This document shows, in pieces, positions 52,539-61,069 of a DNA stretch of 64,000 bases (the stretch's first letter is position 1; each line of letters starts with the position of its first letter). Made by a program: the position numbers and the translations under genes. Under the pieces are notes generated by a model. It ran no database searches and had not been told where the DNA came from. It saw only the letters and a list, made by a program, of their open reading frames with translations. The DNA is from CAZWSX01 sp964636985 (GTDB lineage: Bacteria; Planctomycetota; Planctomycetia; Pirellulales; Pirellulaceae). Location of the stretch: positions 62,001 to 126,000 of the forward strand of contig CAZWSX010000006.1 in NCBI GenBank assembly GCA_964636985.1, written 5' to 3'.

Positions 52539-53498
52539 TCAATCCTCGTCGTCCAGAAAATCGGCGAACGACAAGCCCGCTGCCAGCATCGTCAGGCAAA
52601 ACGCGACTTGTCCCGACAGCACCATGATGCCCAGCCAGTGGATCACCGAGAGCCCCAGCATGATTCGTCGTAAGCTGGGGCGCCAAATCAAGACCGCGAA
52701 AGCGAGATTGAACGAGACGATCAAGTGCGTCCATCCATTGATGACGAGCGGCATCGATTGGAGAAACTTCCAGCTCAGCGGGCTCGACTCGGTTTGCATC
52801 CCAAGTAACCACACGCCTTCGCCATTCCACCACGGGTCGTAGGAAAGCTGGTTCAGTCCCATCGCCGTGTAAAATCCCACGGTATGGATCTGAATCAAGC
52901 GTATGGCGATCGTCGTGAGCCATGATGGCTGCGTCGGCGTTGCGCGGCGCGACGCGTCGATCGACCAGCGATCGCCTGCTCGGCCGATCGTCAAGTAAAG
53001 GGCCAGCGGTGCCAGGACCGCCTCGAAGTTGCCGGTGATCATCGGCAGGCGATGGAAGTAATTCAGCAACATCACCAGCACGACAATCGAACTCACGCGC
53101 GTCGCAATGCCGAACGTCAAGGCGATGGAGGCACCGATGGCCGCGATGTGAAGTACCGCCAGGATCGTTGGATCGCCTACCGATCGCAGGATGCTTGGCC
53201 GCCACTTCATAAAATCGGAAGTGGTGCTCGAGTTGTGCCGCTCGACCGCCAACTGCTCCGACGCCGCCGGCGAGAGATATCCTCGGTCGCCAAACCACCG
53301 TACCGGACTCAAGCCGAACGAAAGAAAGTACAAGAGTGCCGCCACGCCGATCCATATTCGCAGTGCTGCCAGGCGAGTGCCGTCGGTCGGCTCGAACCAA
53401 AACTGGTCCCAGGCTTTGCCCCAGCTGGTCATCGTCTCCGCCGCCGAACCTTGTCCGCCGGCGTCTGATCGCGATTTGGCAATGCTGCGCGATGTCAT
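52539..53498 (-). CDS. HTTM-domain membrane protein (vitamin K-dependent gamma-carboxylase-like)
   Basis: ATG 53498 has AAGGAG 10 bases upstream, which overlaps the stop of the previous gene; an ATG at 53519 is the alternative. The 319 residues show several membrane helices ('RLAALRIWIGVAALLYFLSFGLSPVRWFGDRGYL' across the first, 'AFCLTMLAAGLSFADFL' at the end) and the HTTM core 'LMLLNYFHRLPMITGNFEAVLAPLALYL'. HTTM proteins are related to gamma-carboxylases, but their activity in bacteria is largely unknown. It forms an operon with the 228-residue membrane-anchored protein. Confidence 0.8.
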   Translation of the reverse strand: MTSRSIAKSRSDAGGQGSAAETMTSWGKAWDQFWFEPTDGTRLAALRIWIGVAALLYFLSFGLSPVRWFGDRGYLSPAASEQLAVERHNSSTTSDFMKWRPSILRSVGDPTILAVLHIAAIGASIALTFGIATRVSSIVVLVMLLNYFHRLPMITGNFEAVLAPLALYLTIGRAGDRWSIDASRRATPTQPSWLTTIAIRLIQIHTVGFYTAMGLNQLSYDPWWNGEGVWLLGMQTESSPLSWKFLQSMPLVINGWTHLIVSFNLAFAVLIWRPSLRRIMLGLSVIHWLGIMVLSGQVAFCLTMLAAGLSFADFLDDED

Positions 53499-53505
53499 GC
53501 TGCCG

Positions 53506-54192
53506 TTACTCCTTGCCATCCGAAGAAGAGGAGTTCGAGGGAGGGGGAGCAATTTGGCGTCGCAAGTTCACTTGCTGGATTTGAAAACGATTGTTCTCGT
53601 CGAACCAGCCTTCGGCCGTGAATTGAGTTTCGAAATAAGCCGGTGCCCGGAAGTCGTCGGCGGGAAGGTCGGGTTCCGCCATGGGGTTCAGTGGTGGCAC
53701 CTTTTTAAGGACGAAGTGCAGGCGGCCACGCGAGGCTTGATTCTCGAGCAGGATGCGATTCAAGATCGGCGCGGCATAAGCCACGGCCACCCCCTCGTTC
53801 TCCGACTTGGCGAAGGCGGACCCGTCGTTCGAAATCGCCTGCCATCGGCGATGAGCAAGTCCCCACCGCGATTCATCGGCGGGCAACCGGAGGGTTTTGA
53901 TGGGGCGGTCGTCGCCGGAGGCCATCGGCGGCAGGAGTTGGACTTCCAGGAGGTGGTTCTCGCCGAATCCGTCGCCCGTGGTCAGTTCGAGCTTGGCAAA
54001 GACCGGATCGAGGTGCAGCAGTTGGGTATAAGGCATCACAATCGAGTCGGCGCGAAACATCAACTGCGAACCTGGCCGATGGTATCCGAAGATCATCGTC
54101 CCGATCGCCAAGAGGTGGAGGGCCAGGAGAATCGTTACCACGCCTTTCACGGTTTCGCTGGGCGTTTGAGATGAAGCGGGTTGGGTCGCCAT
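53506..54192 (-). CDS. membrane-anchored protein, partner of the HTTM protein
   Basis: This 228-residue protein has a short N-terminal soluble stretch, one membrane helix (about 18-38, 'VVTILLALHLLAIGTMIFGY') and a soluble domain of about 190 residues outside the cytoplasm. No family is recognised. Its stop overlaps the ribosome site of the HTTM gene, so the two are almost surely co-translated. In many genomes HTTM proteins have such a single-pass partner; I infer they act as a pair. Confidence 0.75.
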   Translation of the reverse strand: MATQPASSQTPSETVKGVVTILLALHLLAIGTMIFGYHRPGSQLMFRADSIVMPYTQLLHLDPVFAKLELTTGDGFGENHLLEVQLLPPMASGDDRPIKTLRLPADESRWGLAHRRWQAISNDGSAFAKSENEGVAVAYAAPILNRILLENQASRGRLHFVLKKVPPLNPMAEPDLPADDFRAPAYFETQFTAEGWFDENNRFQIQQVNLRRQIAPPPSNSSSSDGKE

Positions 54193-54323
54193 CAGCGAAC
54201 TTCTCTTGGTTCAACAAGGCCAATCGTAGTGGACGATGCCAGACTAATTCGATCGCGCTAGCGCGGAAAGTGGCTTAACCACAGAACAGCGATCCGGCAA
54301 AGAGCTGGCACAAGAAACGAAGC

Positions 54324-54350
54324 AGGCCGAATCCTTTGGATTCGGCCTGA
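54324..54350 (-). terminator. intrinsic-type hairpin after the Cys-rich gene
   Basis: CAGGCCGAATCC (54324-54335), loop TTT, GGATTCGGCCTG (54339-54350): a perfect 12-bp stem. On the minus strand it lies 44 bases after the Cys-rich protein stop and is followed by a pyrimidine-rich stretch. Confidence 0.75.
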
Positions 54351-54394
54351 TGAATCGTGTGGAACGACGGTAACCGTCGCTCAACGAAGATAAA

Positions 54395-54775
54395 CTACTT
54401 GCAGCCGCAGCCCGAATCACAGGCAGGAGCCGATTCGCAAGCGTTGCAAGCCGGTGCACAGGCTGGTTCGCAAGCAGGGGCACAGGCCGGAGCTTGGTTG
54501 CAACCGCAGCAGTGCATGGCAGCCAGGCGAGCGCGGATCCGCGACAGCAAACCACCGCAGTGGCAAGCCGGAGGAGCGCAATCGCAGCTGTTGCAGTGGC
54601 GAGCGTGCAAGCGAGCGAGCAAACCGCCGCCGCAGCCGCAAGCTGGCGGAGCGCAAGCAGGAGCGCAACCGCAGTGGTTGAACAAACCGGCCGAAGCCGT
54701 CTTTTCGCCGCCGAGCAGCACGATGGCGGTCAGAGCGATGGCCAACACGGCCCCGAGGGTGTAAACCCGATTCAT
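54395..54775 (-). CDS. small secreted cysteine-rich protein (21 Cys)
   Basis: ATG 54775 has GGGAGAAG upstream; a start at 54790 would add five residues. The 126-residue product has a signal peptide ('LAIALTAIVLLGGEKTASA'), then a mature part of about 95 residues with 21 Cys in motifs such as 'GCAPACAPPACGCGGG', 'DCAPPACHCGGLL' and 'PACAPACEPACAPAC'. The two internal repeats '(A)CAPPAC.CGG' indicate an old duplication. Planctomycetes often have such small Cys-rich exported proteins; roles in envelope cross-linking or metal binding are guesses. A strong terminator follows it. Confidence 0.8.
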   Translation of the reverse strand: MNRVYTLGAVLAIALTAIVLLGGEKTASAGLFNHCGCAPACAPPACGCGGGLLARLHARHCNSCDCAPPACHCGGLLSRIRARLAAMHCCGCNQAPACAPACEPACAPACNACESAPACDSGCGCK

Positions 54776-55257
54776 GAACACTTCTCCCAAAACAAGTAAA
54801 ACGGAAACGGTTACTGAGACGTCATTTGCCGTCAGGCTTAATCAACCTCCGAGCGTGACGGCGACCCGTCGGAGGAACCGTTGTTCTCAACCGAAATCTG
54901 GCAGGGGTAGGTGGAAACCGGTCCCTACACTGTCAATCCTTTGCCACGACGCAGTTTCTAAGACTGAATTGGAGTAGGTTTCCAGATACTTCTAGAACCG
55001 CCATCCAAGTCTGAGGCAGGGCATGAAATGAAACGGATATGCAACCTGCGTAAAACAGAGAGCATGTAACGTCCTTTCACGCGGTGGTTAGGTTAGCACC
55101 CTGATATTCCCTGTCAAGCACTGGCTTTTAAGATGGGTAAATTAATCAAGATTTTTCTACAGCAGAAACTTGACAGCTGCGGTCCAGATTCGACCGCAAA
55201 AAGCAGCGTGATGGGCGAGGCGCGAGAGTTGCGCTCGATTTCGCCCAAGAAAACGAG
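54776..55257. other. 482-base intergenic stretch without a gene
   Basis: The stretch lies upstream of the Cys-rich gene (minus strand) and before the hairpin that ends the lipoprotein gene. It holds no convincing coding frame. It likely carries the promoter of the Cys-rich gene near its left end. No tRNA-like or clear RNA gene structure was recognised in it. Confidence 0.6.
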
Positions 55258-55296
55258 AAGGTCGCCATCCCTGAAAAAGATGGCGACCTTTTATTT
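55258..55296. terminator. hairpin terminator after the lipoprotein gene
   Basis: AAGGTCGCCATC (55258-55269) pairs with GATGGCGACCTT (55279-55290) around a 9-base loop, followed on the plus strand by TTATTTAATT. It lies 20 bases past the minus-strand lipoprotein stop at 55316, so it ends that transcript and could also work from the other side. Confidence 0.8.
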
Positions 55297-55315
55297 AATT
55301 TCGTGATTCGGAAAA

Positions 55316-56038
55316 CTATCGCTTCTTCTTTCCCTGCTTGGTCCCATCCTTCGAGGGGCTCGCCACTTTAGGCGCGGTCTTCTTTTCCAGGGCCTTCTTC
55401 TCCTCGGCCTCCTTCTTCGCGAGCTCTTCAGATTCCGCAGCCTTCGCCGCGACTTCCAGAACGCTGAACATATCGGCTGGGTCTTCGAAGTTCAAAAACG
55501 ATGGTTCTTTGTCTTTGTTCAAGTACGCGGCCATGCCAGCGACTCGCCAGCCGTTGGTTTGATGACGCAGCACGAAGATGACCGACTCGGTGGCGTCTTT
55601 TCCGTCCGTGTCCGGCTCGGTCCACTCGGTTTCGACGTGTACTTCCGTCTCGTCTTCCTCGCACACGGCGGCTCGACCGATTTTGTAGGTCGCCGCAGGA
55701 GTGCCCGGCGGCTTTACCTGGAGGTTATGCCGGGCCGATTCGATCTGGGCCCGCGTGGTCAAAAGGGCCTCGGCGACTTCTTCGTCGGCTCCCTTAAGCG
55801 CCCGCAGAAAAGCATCCACCACTTCCGCGGGTTCACTGGAATCCTTCACCGGCAATTTGACGTTAGGACGCTTGGTCCCACTCGTCGCCGCAGGCGACTT
55901 TCCCGGTGTCGGGGATTCGGCCGCCACGGAGGGGGCCGGGTCGGTGTTACGTTCGACGACTTCTGGGTCTTGGGATTGATTGCAGCCAACCGCCAGCGCC
56001 CCTGCCAAACTGAGCGACAACCACCAACGCGACTTCAT
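55316..56038 (-). CDS. lipoprotein of unknown function
   Basis: The ATG at 56038 has AAGGA 8 bases upstream and a signal peptide with lipobox 'LAVGC' (lipid-modified Cys near residue 19). An upstream in-frame ATG at 56098 would only add a basic leader. The 240-residue product has a Pro/Ser-rich linker, a region with 'PAEVVDAFLRALKGADEEVAEALLT' and a Lys/Glu-rich C-terminus ending 'KQGKKKR'. The middle resembles a cystatin/NTF2-like fold found in lipoproteins ('ESVIFVLRHQTNGWRVAGMAAYL'). It lies 81 bases after the parvulin gene and is probably transcribed from its own promoter or with it. Confidence 0.7.
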   Translation of the reverse strand: MKSRWWLSLSLAGALAVGCNQSQDPEVVERNTDPAPSVAAESPTPGKSPAATSGTKRPNVKLPVKDSSEPAEVVDAFLRALKGADEEVAEALLTTRAQIESARHNLQVKPPGTPAATYKIGRAAVCEEDETEVHVETEWTEPDTDGKDATESVIFVLRHQTNGWRVAGMAAYLNKDKEPSFLNFEDPADMFSVLEVAAKAAESEELAKKEAEEKKALEKKTAPKVASPSKDGTKQGKKKR

Positions 56039-56119
56039 GTTCCGATTCCTTAGATCCATTCGCATCAACTTGAGTCTCGATTCACGTCGCCGATTCATGT
56101 CGCCGACTCGTGGGCCTTG

Positions 56120-58168
56120 TTATCGTTTCTTCGCGGGAGTCGCCCCCTTCGGCGTTCCTGTTCCTTGTGCCGTGCGCGGGCCGTCGCCGTTTGGTGCAGA
56201 ACGCGGAGCTTGCGACGAGGACGTCAGGAAGTTATCGATCTGAGCATTTCGGCGGATCGTGTCGAACTCTTGCGACATGGCCAAGTTCAACTTCTTCTCG
56301 CGAATGTCGGCGTCGAGTTCGGCCGCCACATCTTCCATCTTGGTAACCGTGGGCTTGGTGCGGCCCAAGCAGCGTAGAACGACGTACTTGTCGCCGAGCG
56401 CGATCACGCTCGAAATCTCACCCGCCTTCAGTTTGAAGGCTTCCTCTTCGAGTGCCTCTTGGCCACCGTGCTTCTTGATGGGAGGAACGCGGCCGGAGTT
56501 TGACTTCGAGACCGGCTCGATCGAGTAATCCGCGGCGAGTTGGCCGAAGAACTCTTCCGTTCCGCCGTTGCGTGCCATGTCCCAAACTTTTTGAGCTTCT
56601 TTTTGCGAGGCCAGCACAATCGCCAGCACCTCGACGCGTGGGCCAAAGTTGGCTTCGAAGCCTTTCTTCAGATCGTCCCGCGTGACCTTTACCTTGGGCT
56701 CGGCGAGCTTTCGCAACGCCGCCGACGGCCACACGGCGTCCTTTACGTAGAGATCGCGCGAGGCGCCCTCCTGCGTTTCGACTTGTTCGAGCCACTTTTC
56801 ACGGTCAGGGGCACCTTTCGCGTTGACGTATCCATACGAGATGGCTGCGCGATCGATTTCGGCATCAATCTCCTCTTGAGACAGCGTCTGCTTGCGACGC
56901 GTCAGTTCTTGGGTCAACAGCTTGCGGTTGATTTCGCCTTCCAAGACGTCCGTGCCGTGGCGCTGCAGGGCCTCTTCCGCGAGCGTTTGCATGGCGATCG
57001 TCTTCCCGTTCAGCACCGCGGCCACGCCGGGTTGGCGCTTCGCCAGCTCGGGATTCTTGTAAATCGTCTCGGTCTTACTTCCCTCTTGCAGGTTCTTGAA
57101 CAGCTCGGTCGAAGCAAAACGCAGCTTGTTGTCGCGAATTCGATCCGACAGGGCTTGCTTGACGGCCGGGGCTTCCTTGGCGCTGAGCGGACGGCTTGGA
57201 GTATGCCCCTCGCAACGCAGAATGTAGTACTGATCGTGGACCTTCATGATTTTCGAAACCTGGCCAGGCTTCAAAGCGAAAGCCACGTCTTCAAAAGTCT
57301 TGTCGCCCAAGTTCTTGCGAATGGGCGGAATCATCCCACCCACGCTGGCGACGTTGGGATCGTCGCAATACTGCTTTGCCAGTTCGGGGAACTTCTTCGG
57401 GTCCGCCACGGCTTGCTTGTGAACTTCTTTGGCTCGGCTCTCCTGCGAGGTGCTGATCATCCGCACCGAAACGCGCGGTCCGTACTCGCTCTCGATTTCG
57501 CGAGCGATTTCTTCCTCGGTGACTTCGAGTTTTTCGGCAGCCAGAGCTCGCAACGCCAAGGTGGGCCAAATCACTTCCTGGCGATATTGAACCGGCGTCA
57601 TGTGACGCTCTTCCTTGAGCATCATCAGCCACTTGTCGACCGGAAGGTTGAATCGCGAAGCGGTGCGGCGAATTTCCTCGTCGACTTCTTCGTCGCTGAT
57701 CTTGATGCCGGCTTCTTCGCAGGCCTGGCCGATCAGCTTTCGATTGACGAGGCTTTCCAGGATTTCAGCGCCGTATCGATCGACGCACTCGTTGGAGAGT
57801 TCGGCGCGGTCGATTGGTTCGCTGTTGACCACCGCCATGACCTTGAGGTCTTTGGCGATGGGCTTGGCGGCTGATTTGCTCAGGGCTGCCTGGTCTGCCC
57901 TTGGATTTCCCTGGCCCTGAGGGGCGCCTTTAGCACCGCCTTGGTTGCCGGCCGGCCCGTTCTCCGCTCCGGCTTTGCCTTGCTTAAGAAAGCTCTGCGA
58001 GCCCAAGTCTTGTTTCGTTTTTGGTGCGCCCGCCGCAGGTTTGCCTTGGGCATAGGCATCGAGCGGAGCAAAGCCGATGGCGAACGTTGTCACCCCGACG
58101 AAAGCGGTTGTGTAAGTCGCAAGCCGACGCGGCGACCAGCCCATCATGAATCGGTTCAAAGTTTTCAT
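56120..58168 (-). CDS. periplasmic peptidyl-prolyl isomerase with two parvulin domains (SurA/PrsA-like)
   Basis: The ATG at 58168 has an AAGGA site 7 bases upstream and opens a signal peptide ('TTFAIGFAPLDAYAQ'); an earlier frame start at 58312 adds a non-secretory stretch. The 682-residue protein has two copies of chaperone plus PpiC parvulin: the first parvulin at about residues 210-310 ('PRVSVRMISTSQESRAKEVHKQAV', 'VASVGGMIPPIRKN', 'VHDQYYILRCEGHTPSRP') and a second at about 505-625 ('PRVEVLAIVLASQKEAQKVWD', 'SNSGRVPPIKKHGGQ', 'LGDKYVVLRCLGRTKPT'). It should help fold exported proteins. The two halves are related, indicating internal duplication. Confidence 0.88.
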   Translation of the reverse strand: MKTLNRFMMGWSPRRLATYTTAFVGVTTFAIGFAPLDAYAQGKPAAGAPKTKQDLGSQSFLKQGKAGAENGPAGNQGGAKGAPQGQGNPRADQAALSKSAAKPIAKDLKVMAVVNSEPIDRAELSNECVDRYGAEILESLVNRKLIGQACEEAGIKISDEEVDEEIRRTASRFNLPVDKWLMMLKEERHMTPVQYRQEVIWPTLALRALAAEKLEVTEEEIAREIESEYGPRVSVRMISTSQESRAKEVHKQAVADPKKFPELAKQYCDDPNVASVGGMIPPIRKNLGDKTFEDVAFALKPGQVSKIMKVHDQYYILRCEGHTPSRPLSAKEAPAVKQALSDRIRDNKLRFASTELFKNLQEGSKTETIYKNPELAKRQPGVAAVLNGKTIAMQTLAEEALQRHGTDVLEGEINRKLLTQELTRRKQTLSQEEIDAEIDRAAISYGYVNAKGAPDREKWLEQVETQEGASRDLYVKDAVWPSAALRKLAEPKVKVTRDDLKKGFEANFGPRVEVLAIVLASQKEAQKVWDMARNGGTEEFFGQLAADYSIEPVSKSNSGRVPPIKKHGGQEALEEEAFKLKAGEISSVIALGDKYVVLRCLGRTKPTVTKMEDVAAELDADIREKKLNLAMSQEFDTIRRNAQIDNFLTSSSQAPRSAPNGDGPRTAQGTGTPKGATPAKKR

Positions 58169-58301
58169 CGACTTGTCCTTCCATGGACGGAAAAAATGGA
58201 GTGTCGCCGCTTTTGATCGCCGTATGACAATCGAGGCGCGGAGTATAGGGACTCGCCCACACCGGGAAAACGTCAAATCGCCCTTACGCAGCACGACGCC
58301 G

Positions 58302-59522
58302 TTACGCTGCACGACGGACGTGCGGCGTCATCGCCTCCGCAAGGCGACCGACCACCGTGGCTTGTTCGCTTTCGGTCAGCTCCGGGAAAATCGGCAAGCT
58401 GAGTACTTCGGCGGCGGCGCGCTCCGTGTGCGGCAGGTCGCCTTGCCGATACCCCAGCGAACGGAAGCAGTCCTGCAAGTGGAGCGGCACGGGATAGTAG
58501 ATCTCGGCCCCCACGTTGTTCTTCGTCAGGTACTCGCGAACGTTGTCGCGGCGATCGGCTTTCACGCGGATCGTGTATTGATTCCAAACATGCTTTCGCT
58601 TGGGAAACTCCGACGGTAACTGGACATCGAGATCGAGCCGGGCTGCGCGGAACAGTTTGGCATAGCGTTCGGCATTCAAACGGCGAGCGGTCGTCCAGCT
58701 TTCCAAGTGCCGCAGCTTCACTCGCAGTACTGCGGCCTGCATCGAATCGAGACGGCTGTTAATGCCCACCTCGCGGTGATAGTAACGCGGTCGCATGCCA
58801 TGCCCGGCGAGCAGCCGGAGCCGATCGGCCAGGCGAGCGTCGCGAGCGGTCAACATACCGCCATCGCCGAATCCGCCGAGGTTCTTGGTGGGATAGAAAC
58901 TGATGCAGCCGATATCGCCCATCGCGCCAGCCGCATGTGCGCCGTACTTGGCATCGATCGCTTGCGCCATATCCTCGATCACGGTCAATCCGTGCCGCCG
59001 CGAGATCTCCATGATGGGTGTCATGGCTGCTGACTGGCCGAACAAGTGAACCGGGATCACGGCTTTGGTGGCCGGGGTAATTGCCGGCTCGATCAACGCG
59101 GGATCGATGTTGAACGTGTGGGGATCGATGTCGACAAAGACCGGTTTGGCGCCAAGTCGCCACACCGCCGAGGCCGTCGCGAAGAATGTGAAGCTAGGGC
59201 AAATCACCTCATCGCCGGGACCAACGTCGACTGCCATCAACGCCAGAAGGATTGCGTCGCTTCCCGACGCACACGAGATGGCATGAGGGACGCCGACGCG
59301 TTCCGCAATTTCGGCTTCGAGTGCTTTAACGTCCGGGCCGTGGAGGAATGCCCCCGTCTCAATGATTTTCGAAATCGCCGCCATGTACTCTTCGTGCAGC
59401 GGGGCGTTGCCTCGTCCCACGTCGAGCAGCGGAACACGCTGGCACAGTTCGCCCGAGTGGGCTGGCTTGTTCTGATCGTTCGATTCGTCGGGGGAGTAGA
59501 TTCTCATCGGCAAAGCGTCCAT
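58302..59522 (-). CDS. DegT/DnrJ/EryC1/StrS-family PLP aminotransferase
   Basis: ATG 59522 gives 406 residues; a TTG at 59678 would add 52 poorly conserved residues without a ribosome site. The family core is clear: 'VPLLDVGRGNAPL', 'FLHGPDVKALEAEIAERVGVPHAISCASGSDAILLAL', 'PGDEVICPSFTFFATASAV', 'VIPVHLFGQSAAM', 'VIEDMAQAIDAKY', and PLP lysine motif 'SFYPTKNLGGFGDGGM'. These enzymes aminate keto-sugars for polysaccharides or lipopolysaccharide. The substrate is not evident. No other sugar-nucleotide genes are adjacent. Confidence 0.88.
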   Translation of the reverse strand: MDALPMRIYSPDESNDQNKPAHSGELCQRVPLLDVGRGNAPLHEEYMAAISKIIETGAFLHGPDVKALEAEIAERVGVPHAISCASGSDAILLALMAVDVGPGDEVICPSFTFFATASAVWRLGAKPVFVDIDPHTFNIDPALIEPAITPATKAVIPVHLFGQSAAMTPIMEISRRHGLTVIEDMAQAIDAKYGAHAAGAMGDIGCISFYPTKNLGGFGDGGMLTARDARLADRLRLLAGHGMRPRYYHREVGINSRLDSMQAAVLRVKLRHLESWTTARRLNAERYAKLFRAARLDLDVQLPSEFPKRKHVWNQYTIRVKADRRDNVREYLTKNNVGAEIYYPVPLHLQDCFRSLGYRQGDLPHTERAAAEVLSLPIFPELTESEQATVVGRLAEAMTPHVRRAA

Positions 59523-59749
59523 GCTGCCCTGGTCGCGATCGGAATCGAGTTCCGCTAGCGAGGATGCTGATTGGTCGAGCGTCGATTTCGGCGTCGTGTT
59601 GTTTTTGGCGTCCGTGCCAGAAACCGGCGAAAAATACGACGCGATCGCGATGTTGGTCAAGGCCGATTGGATCGCCAAACTTCAGCGAAAGTGAACTGAT
59701 TTTTCTAGAAATCAGCCAATGGCCGTTTGGCATCCGCGATCGCCGGAAA

Positions 59750-59794
59750 ACGATCGTTAAGAGACGTTTGCTAGGAGACGATCGTTAAGAGACG
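59750..59794. repeat. 17-bp direct repeat spanning the hydrolase stop codon
   Basis: ACGATCGTTAAGAGACG occurs at 59750-59766 and again at 59778-59794, 28 bases apart. The second copy contains the TAA stop of the alpha/beta hydrolase (read on the minus strand), so the end of the gene has been duplicated just downstream. Confidence 0.85.
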
Positions 59795-60630
59795 ACCGAG
59801 CAAGCCACCTGTTCCATGATCCACTGGTTCATGTCCGAAAGCATGACCGTGGTGAGGTCGTTGCCAACCGGGTACTGCCGGACGTGCAACGAGAGGCCCG
59901 CCGTGTGAATCCAGGGAAGTTGCTCACAAAGCGAATTTGGCGAAAAGTCGGTCGCGTCCTGCCCAATACAAAGCAGCAGATTCACTTCCCGTGCCGAATG
60001 CCAGCAGCGCAGCAAGCCTTGCCCTTGGGGCAGCGAACCGTTGATGCTGATGGCGCCGGAAAATCGATTGGGAAACATCAGCGCGATTCGCGCTGCCATG
60101 GTGCCGCCGTGATGGTAGCCGGCCAGAAAAATTCGTTGTTCGTTGATGTTGTAGTGCTTGGTTGCTCGCTCGATCGCGTGGAAGACCCGGTCGCACGAGC
60201 GTTCCACCACGGAATCGATGCTGGGATGGATGTCGGAATCTTCATGTCCGGTTGACTGCTCTTTCCAGTCGAAGCCCTGCGAGCATGCGACCGGTCCCCG
60301 CACGCCCACGGCCGCGTAATTGCGGGTGCTGAGGCGAGGCATCACCTGGCAGATCTCCCGCTCCGTTCCTTGCGGGGCATGCAGCCACACGAACAGAGGA
60401 TAGGAGTAGTTGGGCTCGTAGCCCTCGGGGGCCATCAGGCAGATCGGCTCGGAACTGCGAGCCGGCAAGGCAAACCGCGACGAGAACCGGGAAACAGGCT
60501 CGAAAACTCCGGACGAAAGGGGCATCCCGTTGGAGTCTCCGACGGCTGAAGTTTCGTTGTTGTTCAATCTGGCGCCAGTTGTCGAATCCATCACTTCCTG
60601 CGAATCGACCATGCTCTCAAACCGCTTCAT
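59785..60630 (-). CDS. alpha/beta-hydrolase-like protein lacking the catalytic serine
   Basis: ATG 60630 has GGAG 9 bases before it; a TTG at 60645 is the alternative. The 281 residues match the carboxylesterase/phospholipase-like alpha/beta fold ('YPLFVWLHAPQGTEREICQVM', 'RIFLAGYHHGGTMAARIALMFP', 'FSGAISINGSLPQG'). The nucleophile elbow, normally GxSxG, reads GYHHGG (171-176), with His in the serine place, and the usual catalytic His near the end is replaced by 'GNDLTT'. It may be a non-catalytic binding or regulatory protein. There is no signal peptide, so it is cytoplasmic. Confidence 0.75.
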   Translation of the reverse strand: MKRFESMVDSQEVMDSTTGARLNNNETSAVGDSNGMPLSSGVFEPVSRFSSRFALPARSSEPICLMAPEGYEPNYSYPLFVWLHAPQGTEREICQVMPRLSTRNYAAVGVRGPVACSQGFDWKEQSTGHEDSDIHPSIDSVVERSCDRVFHAIERATKHYNINEQRIFLAGYHHGGTMAARIALMFPNRFSGAISINGSLPQGQGLLRCWHSAREVNLLLCIGQDATDFSPNSLCEQLPWIHTAGLSLHVRQYPVGNDLTTVMLSDMNQWIMEQVACSVVS

Positions 60631-61069
60631 CGCATTCGACTCCAAGGCGGAAGGTGAGGTCTACAGGAACTGGCCAACCGTACGATCCGAGCTTCCGGGT
60701 AATTGTTCCCGATGGTGTTGGATCACCCAAGCAATTTGTACGTTTGTGTCGATTTGACGCAGGCTGTTCGCGGGCATCCCTAGCAACGCCAGAGACTCTC
60801 GCAATCGTGGCGAAGGCAAAGCAGTCCTAGGAGTGCATTTCCATTCGCTCGCACCAACCTAAGCGTCTCGCAATGAAACAACTCTCGCGGTTTCATCACG
60901 TTCGATCCAGCGCTGCGAATTTTTTTAGGCGACCTCAATGAAAGTGTCAACCGCAGAGACTCGTACGCTAGCAGTGACTGCGTGGCAATGCGTCTAAACG
61001 ACACAAGTTCAGAGACGCGGTTGCGATCTATCTCCGCAACCGCGTTCGCTTGAAACATTCATCGATGCA
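60631..61069. other. 439-base intergenic stretch without a gene
   Basis: Between the hydrolase start and the malate dehydrogenase stop, both minus-strand genes. No convincing frame, tRNA or strong hairpin was seen. It should hold the hydrolase promoter near its left end and the transcript end of mdh near its right end, but neither is recognisable. Confidence 0.55.

Noticed and set aside
52498..53400. 300-residue minus-strand frame overlapping the HTTM gene in another frame
   Set aside because: It lacks membrane helices and motifs, whereas the chosen frame has HTTM features.
56540..57874. 444-residue plus-strand frame antisense to the parvulin gene
   Set aside because: It shadows a clearly conserved double-parvulin protein.
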